Below are positions 1 to 6,962 of a DNA stretch of 9,338 nt, piece after piece (positions within the stretch are counted from its first letter, which is position 1; each line of letters starts with the position of its first letter). Source of the DNA: CAYPHJ01 sp964410485 (GTDB taxonomy: Bacteria > Desulfobacterota > Binatia > UBA9968); the NCBI GenBank assembly GCA_964410485.1, contig CAYPHJ010000143.1, forward strand, positions 1 through 9,338, given 5' to 3'. The translations under genes and the position numbers were made by a program. The notes beneath the pieces were generated by a model. That model had not been told where the DNA came from. It saw nothing but the letters and a program-made list of their open reading frames with translations, and ran no database searches.

Positions 1-12
1 CCCCTGGCCCCT

Positions 13-34
13 CCCTTCGACCACGCTCAGGGCA
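13..34. repeat. Relic of REP-like repeat arm
   Basis: The 21 bases CCCTTCGACC-A-CGCTCAGGGC at 13-33 match the reverse complement of 5243-5262 in the MITE-like element, apart from one inserted base. The terminal CTAGCAGG sequence is not present next to it, so this is either a degraded copy or a fragment cut by the window edge. Confidence 0.45.
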
Positions 35-71
35 TGCTTTTCCAAAGAGGGGAAATCGTGATCGTACCGGC

Positions 72-119
72 AATTTCCCCCTTTGAAAAGGTTTGAAAAG
101 GGGGATTAAGGGGGATTTT
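72..119. repeat. Short hairpin/tandem repeat element, C5/G5 type
   Basis: The stretch pairs a C-rich arm (CCCCCTTT at 77-84) with G-rich arms (GGGGG at 100-104 and 110-114), so it can fold into a hairpin. It also contains an exact 10-bp tandem duplication, TTTGAAAAGG at 82-91 and 92-101, and a near-duplicate pair GGGGGATTAA / GGGGGATTTT at 100-119. An adjacent 8-bp perfect inverted repeat, GGGGAAAT (49-56) with ATTTCCCC (73-80), extends the structure to the left. Similar 'AATCCCCCTTAATCCCCC' repeats are, from memory, dispersed intergenic repeats in several environmental phyla. Confidence 0.55.
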
Positions 120-380
120 CTTAGCGGTCAGCGACTAAAACTCTACGAAGACCTGGATCTAAGAAATCTCAAAAACTTCAAAATATGATCGGTAAATCAA
201 TATGCAGCAACGGCACTTGTACCTATTTTGGACAGCAGTGATATGAACTGCTTAATAGTTTAAGAATTAATCGAAGGACGCGTGGCACGTGGGATACCTC
301 CCTCAAAAGGGAGTCGGATTTGAGTTAGTGGAGTTTCCGAGCGGCAGCGAGAGAATCGTGATCGATAAGACTGTGGAATG

Positions 381-419
381 GCCAATCGACGTTGGCTTTC
401 CTCCGCCGGCTCGCATATA
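381..419 (+). promoter_or_regulatory. Weak promoter/operator candidate for first receptor gene
   Basis: A 5-bp inverted repeat GCCAA-N6-TTGGC (381-396) overlaps a possible -35 TTGGCT (392-397), followed after 16 bp by CATATA (414-419). Both boxes match the sigma-70 consensus only partly. The transcript would have a leader of roughly 100 nt. The call rests on position and short matches only. Confidence 0.2.
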
Positions 420-532
420 GATAGTATATACAAAGGACCCGGCGCATGTTGACTCGCCGCTCAAATTGTTATGTCATAAGCGGCCAAGAGACCGCGGAAA
501 AGCAAACGATAACCTTTGAGAGAGGAGTAGCT

Positions 533-1567
533 ATGAGGCGCAACGTAATGTTGTTTCTAACCATGCTGGCGTGGCTCTTTTTCCTCCCCCCGGCTGCCCC
601 CGCGCAGCAGGATTTCTATAAGGACAAGCGCATCCGTTTTCTTACGGGCTATCCGCCTGGCGGCGGATATGATCTTGCAGCGCGCATCGTTGCCCGGCAT
701 ATGGGCAAGCACATTCCCGGCAACCCAAGCATCTTCGTCCAGAACATGCCCGGCGGCGGGAGCCGGATCGCGGCTAATCATATCAACGTTGCGGTGAAAC
801 CAGATGGACTGACGATAGGCATCTGGAACAGCGCGTTTGTTCTATTCCATGCCCTCGGGGATCCTTCAATCAAATTTGATGCGAGGAAGGTGGGCTGGAT
901 CGGAGCGTCCACCAAAGACACGGCTGCCTGCGCCGTGATGGGCTTTACCGGATTAAAAACCTGGAACGACATCCTTAAATCTGGAAAGGAAGTCAATGTT
1001 ATCAGCACGGCAGCAGGGGCGATCAGTGACGACATGCCGAGAATCCTCAATATGACCGCCGGAACAAAATTCAGGATCACGCCCGGCTACAGCGGTACCG
1101 GGCCGATTGTGCTCGCCCTGCAGCGTCGCGAAGGGGATGCATGGTGTAGCGGTTGGGTGTCGATAAGGACGACTGCGCGCGACATCCTTGATGCCAAGGG
1201 GGATGATCGACTAATCCCGTTCATCATCGCCAGGCCGCAGGAAGATTCGGAAGTTAAGGGCATTCCCTTAATTACAGATGTGATTAAGACTGAAGAGGGC
1301 CGGGCTATGTATTCGGCATGGGCTTCACACCTCGAATTTTTCCGCCCATTCTCGGTTCCGCCTGGAGTTCCTAGGGATAGGCTTCAAATCTTACGCAGAG
1401 CTTTTGATGCAACCTTTAAGGATCCTCAGTTCTTAGCCGAAGCCAAGAAAGTTGGACTCGAGGTCGAGCACACTTCGGGAGAGGAAATCGACAAACTCAT
1501 CGTAGAGAGTCTTAAGCTTTCTCCGGCGATAAAGGAAAAGCTACAGTTTCTGATGCCGGGCAAATGA
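533..1567 (+). CDS. TTT-family (TctC/Bug) substrate-binding protein, receptor 1
   Basis: This is a periplasmic solute-binding protein of the tripartite tricarboxylate transporter receptor family, 344 aa. The start at 533 is chosen because AGAGGAG (521-527) sits 5 nt upstream and the protein then opens with a signal peptide: MRRN, a hydrophobic stretch at residues 5-20, and probable cleavage after APA (residue 24). Family landmarks follow in order: FYKDKRIRF, the GYPPGGGYD loop (39-47), R-ARH-GKHIPGNPS (51-66), QNMPGGG (70-76), KPDGLTIG (89-96), GYSGTGPIVLALQR (185-198) and a C-terminal VPPGVP segment. The mature protein has exactly two cysteines, C133 and C205, at positions matching those in receptors 2 and 5. 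Such receptors usually bind carboxylates, but the ligand here is unknown. A terminator-like hairpin follows, so it may be transcribed on its own. Confidence 0.93.
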   Translation: MRRNVMLFLTMLAWLFFLPPAAPAQQDFYKDKRIRFLTGYPPGGGYDLAARIVARHMGKHIPGNPSIFVQNMPGGGSRIAANHINVAVKPDGLTIGIWNSAFVLFHALGDPSIKFDARKVGWIGASTKDTAACAVMGFTGLKTWNDILKSGKEVNVISTAAGAISDDMPRILNMTAGTKFRITPGYSGTGPIVLALQRREGDAWCSGWVSIRTTARDILDAKGDDRLIPFIIARPQEDSEVKGIPLITDVIKTEEGRAMYSAWASHLEFFRPFSVPPGVPRDRLQILRRAFDATFKDPQFLAEAKKVGLEVEHTSGEEIDKLIVESLKLSPAIKEKLQFLMPGK

Positions 1568-1667
1568 TTTAGCCAACCCGCGTAAAGAATTTTTTGCTGG
1601 CCTAGTTCTCAGCCTTATTGGCGAGAGGATGTCTTTGGGCGTTCTCGTGGAGGACAATGCAAAACAG

Positions 1668-1716
1668 AAAAGCCGGCCGCCTTCTTGTTCTATGTGAAAG
1701 GTGCGCCGGCTTTTTT
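1668..1716 (+). terminator. Intrinsic terminator-like hairpin between receptors 1 and 2
   Basis: AAAAGCCGGC (1668-1677) pairs perfectly with GCCGGCTTTT (1705-1714), and six T (1711-1716) follow the stem. Inner bases CGCCTT and AAGGTGC extend the pairing with one bulge and one G-U pair. It lies 100 nt after the stop of receptor 1 and 50 nt before the start of receptor 2. It could therefore end the first transcript or act as a leader attenuator for the second. A similar structure lies before receptor 5. Confidence 0.75.
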
Positions 1717-1765
1717 GCGCGTGAAAAGATGGATGGTAAGACTAACGCAAAGAAGGAGATTGACT

Positions 1766-2797
1766 ATGACGCGGCGGATATTGGTGATTGCAGGCATCAC
1801 ATCTGTGCTCCTGTTGATAAGCACGATCCGTCTTGCCCAGGCAGAGGAATTCTATAAGGGGCGCGTGCTTAAAATCGTGGTGTCCTACTTCCCCGGTGGC
1901 GGGAACGATCTGGAAGTCCGGTTGCTCGCCCGGCATCTGAGCAAACACGTTCCTGGAAACCCAAGCATCATTGTCCAGAACATGCCGGGCGCAGGCACTG
2001 TCATTGGAGCGAATTATCTGTACCGGCTCGCTCCGAAGGATGGCAGCGTTGTAGGCATTTTCGGGCCAACGCAGATTCTCCGGCAAATGATCGGTGTCCC
2101 CGGAGTGGCTTTCGAAGCGGAGAAGTTTAATTGGATCGTAGCCGCCAATATAGGTGACGTTCTCAGCTGCATTGTCAATGAAGCTGCAGGGGTAAGAAAT
2201 CTTGACGATGCCATCAAGAGAAGAGAACCCCTGGTCGTGGCCGCTACGGGGCCAGGTTCACTGACGTTCACCTGGCCTCATGCTTATAAGGAAATCTTGG
2301 GAGCGAATTTTAAAATCGTTTCTGGATACCCTGGCGCAGCGGGCATACGGGCCGCAATCGAGAGGGGAGAAGCCGATGCTGCGTGTATCTCATGGGCTGC
2401 CTTCGCAAGACGTGCGATAGAAGAAATGCGCGAGGGAGGGACTCGTGTAACGGTCTTTACCCAGATGGGCATGAAAGCGGCTCCAGACCTGCCGCATCTT
2501 GAGAATGCGCTAGATCGCGTCAAAAGGGAGACTGACCGGCAGGTTATCACCGCCCTACTAACGGAATACTCGATGTCCCGACCATTTGCAGCGCCTCCCG
2601 GTGTGCCTGGCGGGCGCGTCCAAGTCCTGAGGAAGGCTTTCATGGACACGCTGAGGGACTCGAGTTTTCTGGAAGAAGCAAAAAGATTGCGTGTCGAAAT
2701 CAACCCGCTTCCCGGCAATGAGCTGCAAAATCTGGTGGTGGATCTTAAAAAACTACATCCCGAGGTCAAGGAGAAAGTACGGAGCCTTATGGAATAA
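1766..2797 (+). CDS. TTT-family (TctC/Bug) substrate-binding protein, receptor 2
   Basis: Exported Bug-type receptor, 343 aa. The start at 1766 has AAGGAG (1753-1758) 7 nt upstream and gives a signal peptide with MTRR, a hydrophobic core at residues 5-21 and probable cleavage after AQA (26). The mature part shows EFYKGR, the SYFPGGGND loop (40-48), R-LARHLSKHVPGNPSII (52-69), QNMPGAG (71-77), KDG (91-93), GYPGAAGIRAAIERGEAD (187-204) and APPGVP near the C terminus. Its only two mature cysteines are C135 and C207. It aligns with receptor 5 without gaps through residue 207, including an identical 24-residue block at 66-89, so the two are close paralogues. The stop is 82 nt before receptor 3, with no terminator seen between them. 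Ligand unknown; carboxylates are typical of the family. Confidence 0.94.
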   Translation: MTRRILVIAGITSVLLLISTIRLAQAEEFYKGRVLKIVVSYFPGGGNDLEVRLLARHLSKHVPGNPSIIVQNMPGAGTVIGANYLYRLAPKDGSVVGIFGPTQILRQMIGVPGVAFEAEKFNWIVAANIGDVLSCIVNEAAGVRNLDDAIKRREPLVVAATGPGSLTFTWPHAYKEILGANFKIVSGYPGAAGIRAAIERGEADAACISWAAFARRAIEEMREGGTRVTVFTQMGMKAAPDLPHLENALDRVKRETDRQVITALLTEYSMSRPFAAPPGVPGGRVQVLRKAFMDTLRDSSFLEEAKRLRVEINPLPGNELQNLVVDLKKLHPEVKEKVRSLME

Positions 2798-2879
2798 GCG
2801 CAAACAGGGAAGCGAACAAGAAGTCGTTCTCAGGTCTCTCAAAGCGAGCGATAAAATGAATTGTTCGAGGAGGCGAACC

Positions 2880-3995
2880 ATGATCAACGGTAGGAGTAAA
2901 CCGGACTCTCTGATAGCCGGATTTGCGATTTTTGTTTTTGGCCTGGTGTTCTCATGGATGGTGACCGACCGCGCAGTTGCGGATGGCCACGATATCCTTG
3001 CCGAGAAGCGACTCAACCTACTGGTAGGGTTTCCTCCCGCGGGTGGGCACGACATGGAGGCGCGCATCTTCGCGCGCTATCTGCCGAAGCACATTCCTGG
3101 GCTTTCTGTGATCGTGCAGAACATGCCGGGGGCCGGCGGCGCGATTATGGCTACTCACCTCCACAGGCGGGTCAAGCCGGACGGACTGACCGTAGGTATT
3201 CTCGGCAGAGGCCAGTTTCTTTCCGCCGTTTTAGAGCGCGTTGAGTTTGATCCGGCCAGAATGCCCGCCATCTGGGGCGTAAGCGCTATAGGAGCGGACA
3301 TTGTGCGGGCAGATACTCTGAAGGTGAAGAGCGCGGAAGATCTTCGCAAACTGGACCCTGCTTCACTCGTGATCGCCGGGCGGACGCGCACCGATATTTC
3401 CTGTGTGGCAGGACGGCTTGCGTTCGACCTGCTCGGTATAAAAGGTTACACGACGGTGTGCGCCTATCCGGGGACGGCGCCGATGGGAGCTGCGATGCAG
3501 AGAGGCGAGGTGAGTTTTATTGTCACGACGGCTAATAACCTGAGAGGCGGAGGCGCATACGCTGAAATGGTCGAGAAGGGGATGGCCGTACCGGTATGGC
3601 AAACGGGTTCCGTGACTCCAGATGGGAAGCTCGAACGCTCCCGGGCAGTCGGGAAAAATGTCCCCACGTTGGATGAGGTTCATCACAAATTCCATGGCAA
3701 AGCCCCTTCGGGAGTTATGTGGGATGCTTATCGTGCCGCGGTCATCGATCTCTCGATGATGACGAGAGTTTACGTGGTTCCACCGGGGACGCCGCGAGAG
3801 CGTATTGCATCGCTGCGTCAGGCCTTTGTTAGAGTCACGCAAGACCGCGCGTTTGTGTCGGATTGGGAGCGAATCATGGGCGAGGAGGAGTTTTCTTCTG
3901 TGGCAGTTTCAGCTGAATTAGCTGAAAATTTAAAGAATAACTTCATGAAACCAGCGCCTTGGCAAGAGTTCCTGCGGCGCTATGCAAAGGAATGA
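2880..3995 (+). CDS. Divergent TTT-family (TctC/Bug) substrate-binding protein, receptor 3
   Basis: This is the longest receptor of the set at 371 aa. The start at 2880 follows GAGGAGG (2867-2873) by 6 nt. The signal peptide is MINGRSKPDS, a hydrophobic core at residues 11-28 and probable cleavage after AVA (34). The frame is open upstream into the end of receptor 2, but that part has no ribosome binding site. Bug landmarks are GFPPAGGHD (50-58), ARIFARYLPKHIPG (61-74), QNMPGAGG (80-87), KPDGLTVG (99-106), AYPGTAPMGAAMQRGE (195-210) and VVPPGTP. It differs from the others in having extra residues around 243-260 and in lacking the cysteine pair of receptors 1, 2 and 5. It has its own C175 and C194 instead. 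The position after GE(V/A)D that is Cys-x-x-Trp in those relatives reads IVTTANN here, so the ligand is probably different. Confidence 0.9.
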   Translation: MINGRSKPDSLIAGFAIFVFGLVFSWMVTDRAVADGHDILAEKRLNLLVGFPPAGGHDMEARIFARYLPKHIPGLSVIVQNMPGAGGAIMATHLHRRVKPDGLTVGILGRGQFLSAVLERVEFDPARMPAIWGVSAIGADIVRADTLKVKSAEDLRKLDPASLVIAGRTRTDISCVAGRLAFDLLGIKGYTTVCAYPGTAPMGAAMQRGEVSFIVTTANNLRGGGAYAEMVEKGMAVPVWQTGSVTPDGKLERSRAVGKNVPTLDEVHHKFHGKAPSGVMWDAYRAAVIDLSMMTRVYVVPPGTPRERIASLRQAFVRVTQDRAFVSDWERIMGEEEFSSVAVSAELAENLKNNFMKPAPWQEFLRRYAKE

Positions 3996-4091
3996 CACGG
4001 AATGCTCTGTCCAGCTACGGTTGGGCAGGGCGCTGAGCCCCCGAGGTTTGGTCTCGAATTCTTACCGCATTCATTGAAACGGAGAAGAGGC

Positions 4092-5120
4092 ATGAGAAAT
4101 TCGCAGATTCATCTCTGGCTTGTTTTGCTTGGTCTCTGCATGATGATAGCCGCTTCTGGAGCACTCGCGCGGGCGGCTGAACCTCAGGGCGGAACGATTC
4201 GCATAGTCGTACCGTTTCCGCCGGGAGGAATCTACGACTTTTGGGCGCGCGTTTCGGCCCGCCATCTCGGGAGATACCTTCCGGGAAATCCCAGCGTGGT
4301 TGTTCAGAATATGCCTGGCGGGGGCGGCTTTATAGGTACGAACTTTCTTTACAGCGTAGCTTCGCGCGACGGCCGCACGATTGGGATCGCGCCTGCCGAA
4401 TTGACGCTGGCGCAGCTTATTGAAGAGCCCGGCGTAAAATACGATGCCATCCGATTTAATTATCTCGGCACCCCCACGGGCGCCTCAAGGGTGATCTGGG
4501 TGAGAGCGGCTCTGCCACATCGTACAGTTCAAGAGTTGCGCGCCTTAAAGGAGCCCCTCGTGGGCGGCGCTATAAGGCGCACGAGCCCGACATATACGAT
4601 ACCGTTGTTTACAAGTGAGGGGTTGGGGTTTCCCCTAAAATTCGTAACAGGATATCCCGGTATGGCTCCGGTGATGACGGCTTTGGAGAGAGGCGAGGTC
4701 GATGTGACCGCAGCTGATTTCGAATCACCGGCCGTCCTCCCGAGGTGGAAGGCTGGTGTGATCAGGCCGATCGCTTACCTCGGTGTTCCAAAGAAAACTC
4801 TTACGGAAGCGGGAGTTCCGGATATTCTTGATTTAGGACTCAAGGGGGAATCGGAAGCGTTACTGCGTCTCATCTTGCCGATCGAGTATGCTCCGTTTCC
4901 GTTCGTTGCTCCCCCGGGAGTGACGGGTAAACGGGTAGCCTTACTCCAGGGCGCTTTCGACAAACTCTTCCGGAATCCTAAGTTTATTGCCGAGGCTGCG
5001 AAGGCAGGGGCTACGGTCTTGCCCACCAGCGGCCCGGACCTTTTAAAGTTGCAAGAAAGCATTCTCAAGGCCCCTGCGGATGTGGTGTCCCGGTATAAGA
5101 CAGTGGTCGCTGAGCCGTGA
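4092..5120 (+). CDS. Divergent TTT-family (TctC/Bug) substrate-binding protein, receptor 4
   Basis: Exported Bug-type receptor of 342 aa. The start at 4092 is preceded by a purine-rich GGAGAAGAGG (4081-4090) and gives a signal peptide with MRNSQIH, a hydrophobic core at residues 8-25 and cleavage near ALA(26) or ARAA(29). Family landmarks are IRIVVPFPPGGIYDFWAR (36-53), ARHLGRYLPGNPS, VVVQNMPGGGG, SRDGRTIGI, GYPGMAPVMTALERGEVD and APPGVTGKR. The mature protein has no cysteine at all, and the usual C-x-x-W after RGE-D is replaced by TAADF. It is the last of the four plus-strand receptors, 96 nt after receptor 3, and its transcript runs toward a hairpin in the MITE-like element. The VVPFPPGG strand is closer to textbook Bug proteins than that of receptors 1, 2 and 5. 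Confidence 0.92.
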   Translation: MRNSQIHLWLVLLGLCMMIAASGALARAAEPQGGTIRIVVPFPPGGIYDFWARVSARHLGRYLPGNPSVVVQNMPGGGGFIGTNFLYSVASRDGRTIGIAPAELTLAQLIEEPGVKYDAIRFNYLGTPTGASRVIWVRAALPHRTVQELRALKEPLVGGAIRRTSPTYTIPLFTSEGLGFPLKFVTGYPGMAPVMTALERGEVDVTAADFESPAVLPRWKAGVIRPIAYLGVPKKTLTEAGVPDILDLGLKGESEALLRLILPIEYAPFPFVAPPGVTGKRVALLQGAFDKLFRNPKFIAEAAKAGATVLPTSGPDLLKLQESILKAPADVVSRYKTVVAEP

Positions 5121-5154
5121 GAAACGACGGAGGCAAGATTCGCTGATACGATCT

Positions 5155-5292
5155 CTAGCAGGCTGCTGAAAAAAGATTTTTTGTGCTTCGACAAGCTCAG
5201 CACGAACGAATTTCTTCAACGATTTCAATGTGTGCACCGTTCGCCCTGAGCGGGTCGAAGGGTGAACGGTGGGTTTTTCAGCAACCTGCTAG
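5155..5292. mobile_element. 138-bp MITE-like element with 19-bp terminal inverted repeats
   Basis: The left end CTAGCAGGCTGCTGAAAAA (5155-5173) matches the reverse complement of the right end (5274-5292) with one mismatch. Inside are two REP-like hairpins: GTGCT...AGCAC (5183-5203), and CCGTTCGCCCT (5238-5248) with AGGGTGAACGG (5259-5269). There is no coding capacity, so any movement would need a transposase from elsewhere. CTAG at both ends may be part of the repeat or a target duplication; because it is palindromic the two cannot be told apart. The element lies between convergent genes, and its right end supplies the TAG stop of the lipoprotein gene. Confidence 0.75.
5238..5279 (+). terminator. 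Hairpin with T tract inside the MITE-like element, candidate terminator for receptors 2-4
   Basis: CCGTTCGCCCT (5238-5248) and AGGGTGAACGG (5259-5269) form an 11-bp stem with one G-T pair and a 10-nt loop. TGGGTTTTT follows on the plus strand. It lies about 120 nt after the stop of receptor 4. The short GC-rich gap before the T tract is not ideal. On the other strand, transcripts of the lipoprotein gene would meet the same hairpin followed by fewer T, so termination in that direction is less certain. Confidence 0.4.
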
Positions 5293-5810
5293 TAGACTTG
5301 AAAGTAGCCGACCGCCATCTTGGCGCCGTTGATGTAGAGTTCGGCCTCGTAGGTCCCCGGACGCCAGTTTCCTGCGCCAAGTATTCCTATCCCAACCGAG
5401 TGATGAGAGGAGCTCCAGTTAGGTTCCAGCCGGCCTTGGGACTCAACAATTCTAAGTATCTTGCCGTTCTGACGTATCTGTACGGTCCAATTAAAGTAAA
5501 CTCTTTTTCCGGGAGATGGATACTCGATGTGAATCTCGGGATGAATCCGTTGTGTAGCTGCATGTTCAAAGCGATTTTGGTATACGGGGTTTTTTAGAGG
5601 CGCCACATCGGCAGGGCCGCTGGCAAAAAACCGGAGTTGAGTGAGACGCGCGTCGAGAGACGGAATCGCTTTCACTTCGTTAAATATTTTCGGTTCAGGT
5701 AGCGATGCCGTCTTCGCTTCCAAATTGGTTCTGGATGAACCGCATCCCGTTGCCAGTGAAAGCATCAGTCCAAACAAGACTGATGCACAACTTCGCTTCA
5801 GGCTCCGCAT
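5289..5810 (-). CDS. Small predicted outer-membrane lipoprotein, function unknown
   Basis: A 173-aa protein with a lipoprotein signal: MRSLKRS, a hydrophobic stretch at residues 9-20, then A-T-G-C with C23 as the lipidated cysteine. Residue +2 is Gly rather than Asp, which by the Lol rule favours the outer membrane. GGAGG (5816-5820) lies 5 nt upstream of the start. The middle is low in recognisable motifs. The C-terminal half (about residues 93-173) has alternating hydrophobic and polar strands, plus GNWRPGTYEAELYINGAKM near the end, as in Ig-like beta-sandwich domains. I do not recognise the family. The TAG stop is formed by the CTAG at the right end of the MITE-like element. A perfect hairpin lies in the signal-peptide codons. 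It converges on receptor 4. Confidence 0.82.
   Translation of the reverse strand: MRSLKRSCASVLFGLMLSLATGCGSSRTNLEAKTASLPEPKIFNEVKAIPSLDARLTQLRFFASGPADVAPLKNPVYQNRFEHAATQRIHPEIHIEYPSPGKRVYFNWTVQIRQNGKILRIVESQGRLEPNWSSSHHSVGIGILGAGNWRPGTYEAELYINGAKMAVGYFQVY
5762..5786 (-). other. Perfect 9-bp hairpin in the lipoprotein signal-peptide codons
   Basis: GCATCAGTC (5762-5770) and GACTGATGC (5778-5786) are perfect inverted repeats around a 7-nt loop. In the mRNA the hairpin spans about codons 9-16, starting 24 nt after the A of the start codon. No T tract follows, so it is not an ordinary terminator. It might affect translation or transcript stability, or be coincidental. Confidence 0.5.
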
Positions 5811-5931
5811 GACTCCCTCCTTGACGATAAGCCCCGCGTATTTAGTGCAATCAAAAGGCCAAGGTAAAAAGTCTTTGTGTTTTCATGGCTTATATCAGTA
5901 AATTTGCAATTGAAGAGAAGCGCTTGGTAAC

Positions 5932-5962
5932 AAAACTGGCCATAGAGGTCAAAGATGGCCAG
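5932..5962 (-). terminator. Intrinsic terminator after the VOC gene
   Basis: On the minus strand CTGGCCAT and ATGGCCAG (plus-strand 5955-5962 and 5936-5943) form a perfect 8-bp stem with an 11-nt loop, followed by TTTTGTT. It lies 88 nt after the stop codon of the VOC gene and before the lipoprotein gene on the same strand. This suggests that the receptor 5/VOC transcript ends here and that the lipoprotein has its own promoter. Confidence 0.65.
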
Positions 5963-6050
5963 CAGGGAAGCAAATTAGTACCCTGCCTAAGGCTCGGAAA
6001 AGCTATCCGTCCCACCGAGAGTTACGGGACGATACAGCGAAACATCTGGT

Positions 6051-6860
6051 TCATTCGGTAAGATCGAGAAGGACCCCGTCAGGATCGGAGAGGGCATAGC
6101 GCCCTAAAATACAGGCTTCCAGTTCCCTCTTTGTAACGCTGCCAAATCTTCCAAGATCGAGCTTTCGCGGAGCTGAGTCGGGAAAAGTTCGTCTGAGCTC
6201 ATCAAGGTCAGACTTCACCTGTTCTATGTTTTCTACTTTGAACCCGACGTGGTCTAGGCCTTCCGTCATGCTTCTGTAAGAAGTGTCTTCACAAGGAAGG
6301 ATCAGCAGGCGAATTTTGCCGTCGGTGAGGCAAATGGTATGCTGAGGCGGACTTTCCATCGGCTTCATTTCAAAAACGCTTTCGTAGAACCTCGCCACTG
6401 CTGTTGGTCTGGCTGCCCTGATTGCTATATGGCTGAGGTGACGCGGTTGTTCCCAGCCGTCCTCGAGATACCCCTCTCTGACCTTGGCATTGCCTCTTTG
6501 AGAAATGTCGATGTGGGTGCCCGCCGGGTCTGTAATTCTCATGACGGAGAAAGGTACGAAGTCGAGACTCCGCGCTATTCTCACTTCGGGAAAGTCTTGT
6601 CGGACTCTTTTCAGGACAGTCTCAGTGTCCGCCACCTCAAATCCAAAATGGTCAAGTCCCGATCGCGCTCCCGGATGTCTCTGTATGGGCGCTAATCCGA
6701 TGACTCCGTCGCTAATATGCCCCCGGTTGGGATCGGGTTGCCCGTTCTCATCCGGCATACCGGAGGTGATTTTTTTCATTCCGAGAACTCTCTCATAAAA
6801 GGTTACAGTCTTGCGGTAGTTCTCTGTGTAAAGAGCAACGTGTCTGATATGAGCAAACAT
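6051..6860 (-). CDS. Two-domain VOC (vicinal oxygen chelate) family protein
   Basis: A 269-aa cytoplasmic protein made of two VOC/glyoxalase-fold units, residues about 4-121 and 141-268. Each keeps a candidate metal triad: H7, H71 and D118 in the first; H144, H204 and D266 in the second. Each also has the late 'DP-G' turn (D111-P-A-G, D259-P-D-G). In most VOC metalloenzymes the third ligand is Glu; here both are Asp. The size and two-module layout recall type I extradiol dioxygenases, but the extradiol signature with its upstream His and Y-x2-D-P spacing is not met. The call stays at family level: dioxygenase, lyase, isomerase or hydrolase are all possible. AGAGGAGG (6869-6876) precedes the start by 8 nt. 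The gene follows receptor 5 by 102 nt on the same strand and is probably co-transcribed with it. Confidence 0.9.
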   Translation of the reverse strand: MFAHIRHVALYTENYRKTVTFYERVLGMKKITSGMPDENGQPDPNRGHISDGVIGLAPIQRHPGARSGLDHFGFEVADTETVLKRVRQDFPEVRIARSLDFVPFSVMRITDPAGTHIDISQRGNAKVREGYLEDGWEQPRHLSHIAIRAARPTAVARFYESVFEMKPMESPPQHTICLTDGKIRLLILPCEDTSYRSMTEGLDHVGFKVENIEQVKSDLDELRRTFPDSAPRKLDLGRFGSVTKRELEACILGRYALSDPDGVLLDLTE

Positions 6861-6906
6861 GTTCGTTACCTCCTCTTAACGTTATTGATTGATTTTCGCC
6901 GTATTC

Positions 6907-6934
6907 CTTCTAGCGAAGTTCGAACGCATGGCAA
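6907..6934 (-). promoter_or_regulatory. Candidate promoter with palindrome upstream of the VOC gene
   Basis: On the minus strand TTGCCA (6929-6934) and TAGAAG (6907-6912) are 16 bp apart, with 5/6 and 4/6 matches to the sigma-70 consensus. The spacer carries the 8-bp palindrome GTTCGAAC (6918-6925), which could be an operator. If real, it would let the VOC gene be expressed apart from receptor 5. Confidence 0.25.
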
Positions 6935-6962
6935 CACAGGATTTTGCTTCAGTGATCCTTCT

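Larger units (their letters stand above)
1..532. other. Gene-free region upstream of the receptor array
   Basis: I see no convincing coding region in these 532 bases. They contain a degenerate fragment of a REP-like repeat (13-34), a hairpin/tandem repeat element (72-119), a short hairpin CTCCC-N6-GGGAG (298-313) and a weak promoter/operator candidate shortly before the first gene (381-419). The long reading frame of the first receptor extends upstream to 446. That extension lacks a ribosome binding site and places a non-signal-like stretch before a clear signal peptide, so I treat 446-532 as untranslated. Confidence 0.6.

Noticed and set aside
1..120. CRISPR-like repeats at the left edge
   Set aside because: The repeats are 10 bp, adjacent and without spacers, and lie inside a hairpin. 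They do not form an array.
446..532. N-terminal extension of receptor 1 from an ATG at 446
   Set aside because: No ribosome binding site, and it would bury the signal peptide. The ATG at 533 has a good ribosome binding site and begins a clear signal peptide. The same logic rejects extensions of receptors 2 (1685), 3 (2691), 4 (4002) and 5 (8090).
3363..3842. A 159-aa minus-strand open frame inside receptor 3
   Set aside because: Shadow of the receptor gene; no start signal and no protein-like motifs.
5641..5901. An 86-aa plus-strand open frame over the lipoprotein gene
   Set aside because: No ribosome binding site and a composition unlike a protein. The minus strand has a lipobox and a ribosome binding site.
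6051..6860. Classical extradiol ring-cleavage dioxygenase (BphC/NahC type)
   Set aside because: Size and two-domain layout fit, and would pair well with a NahE-like enzyme. However, the extradiol signature is not matched and the third ligand is Asp, so only the VOC family is claimed.
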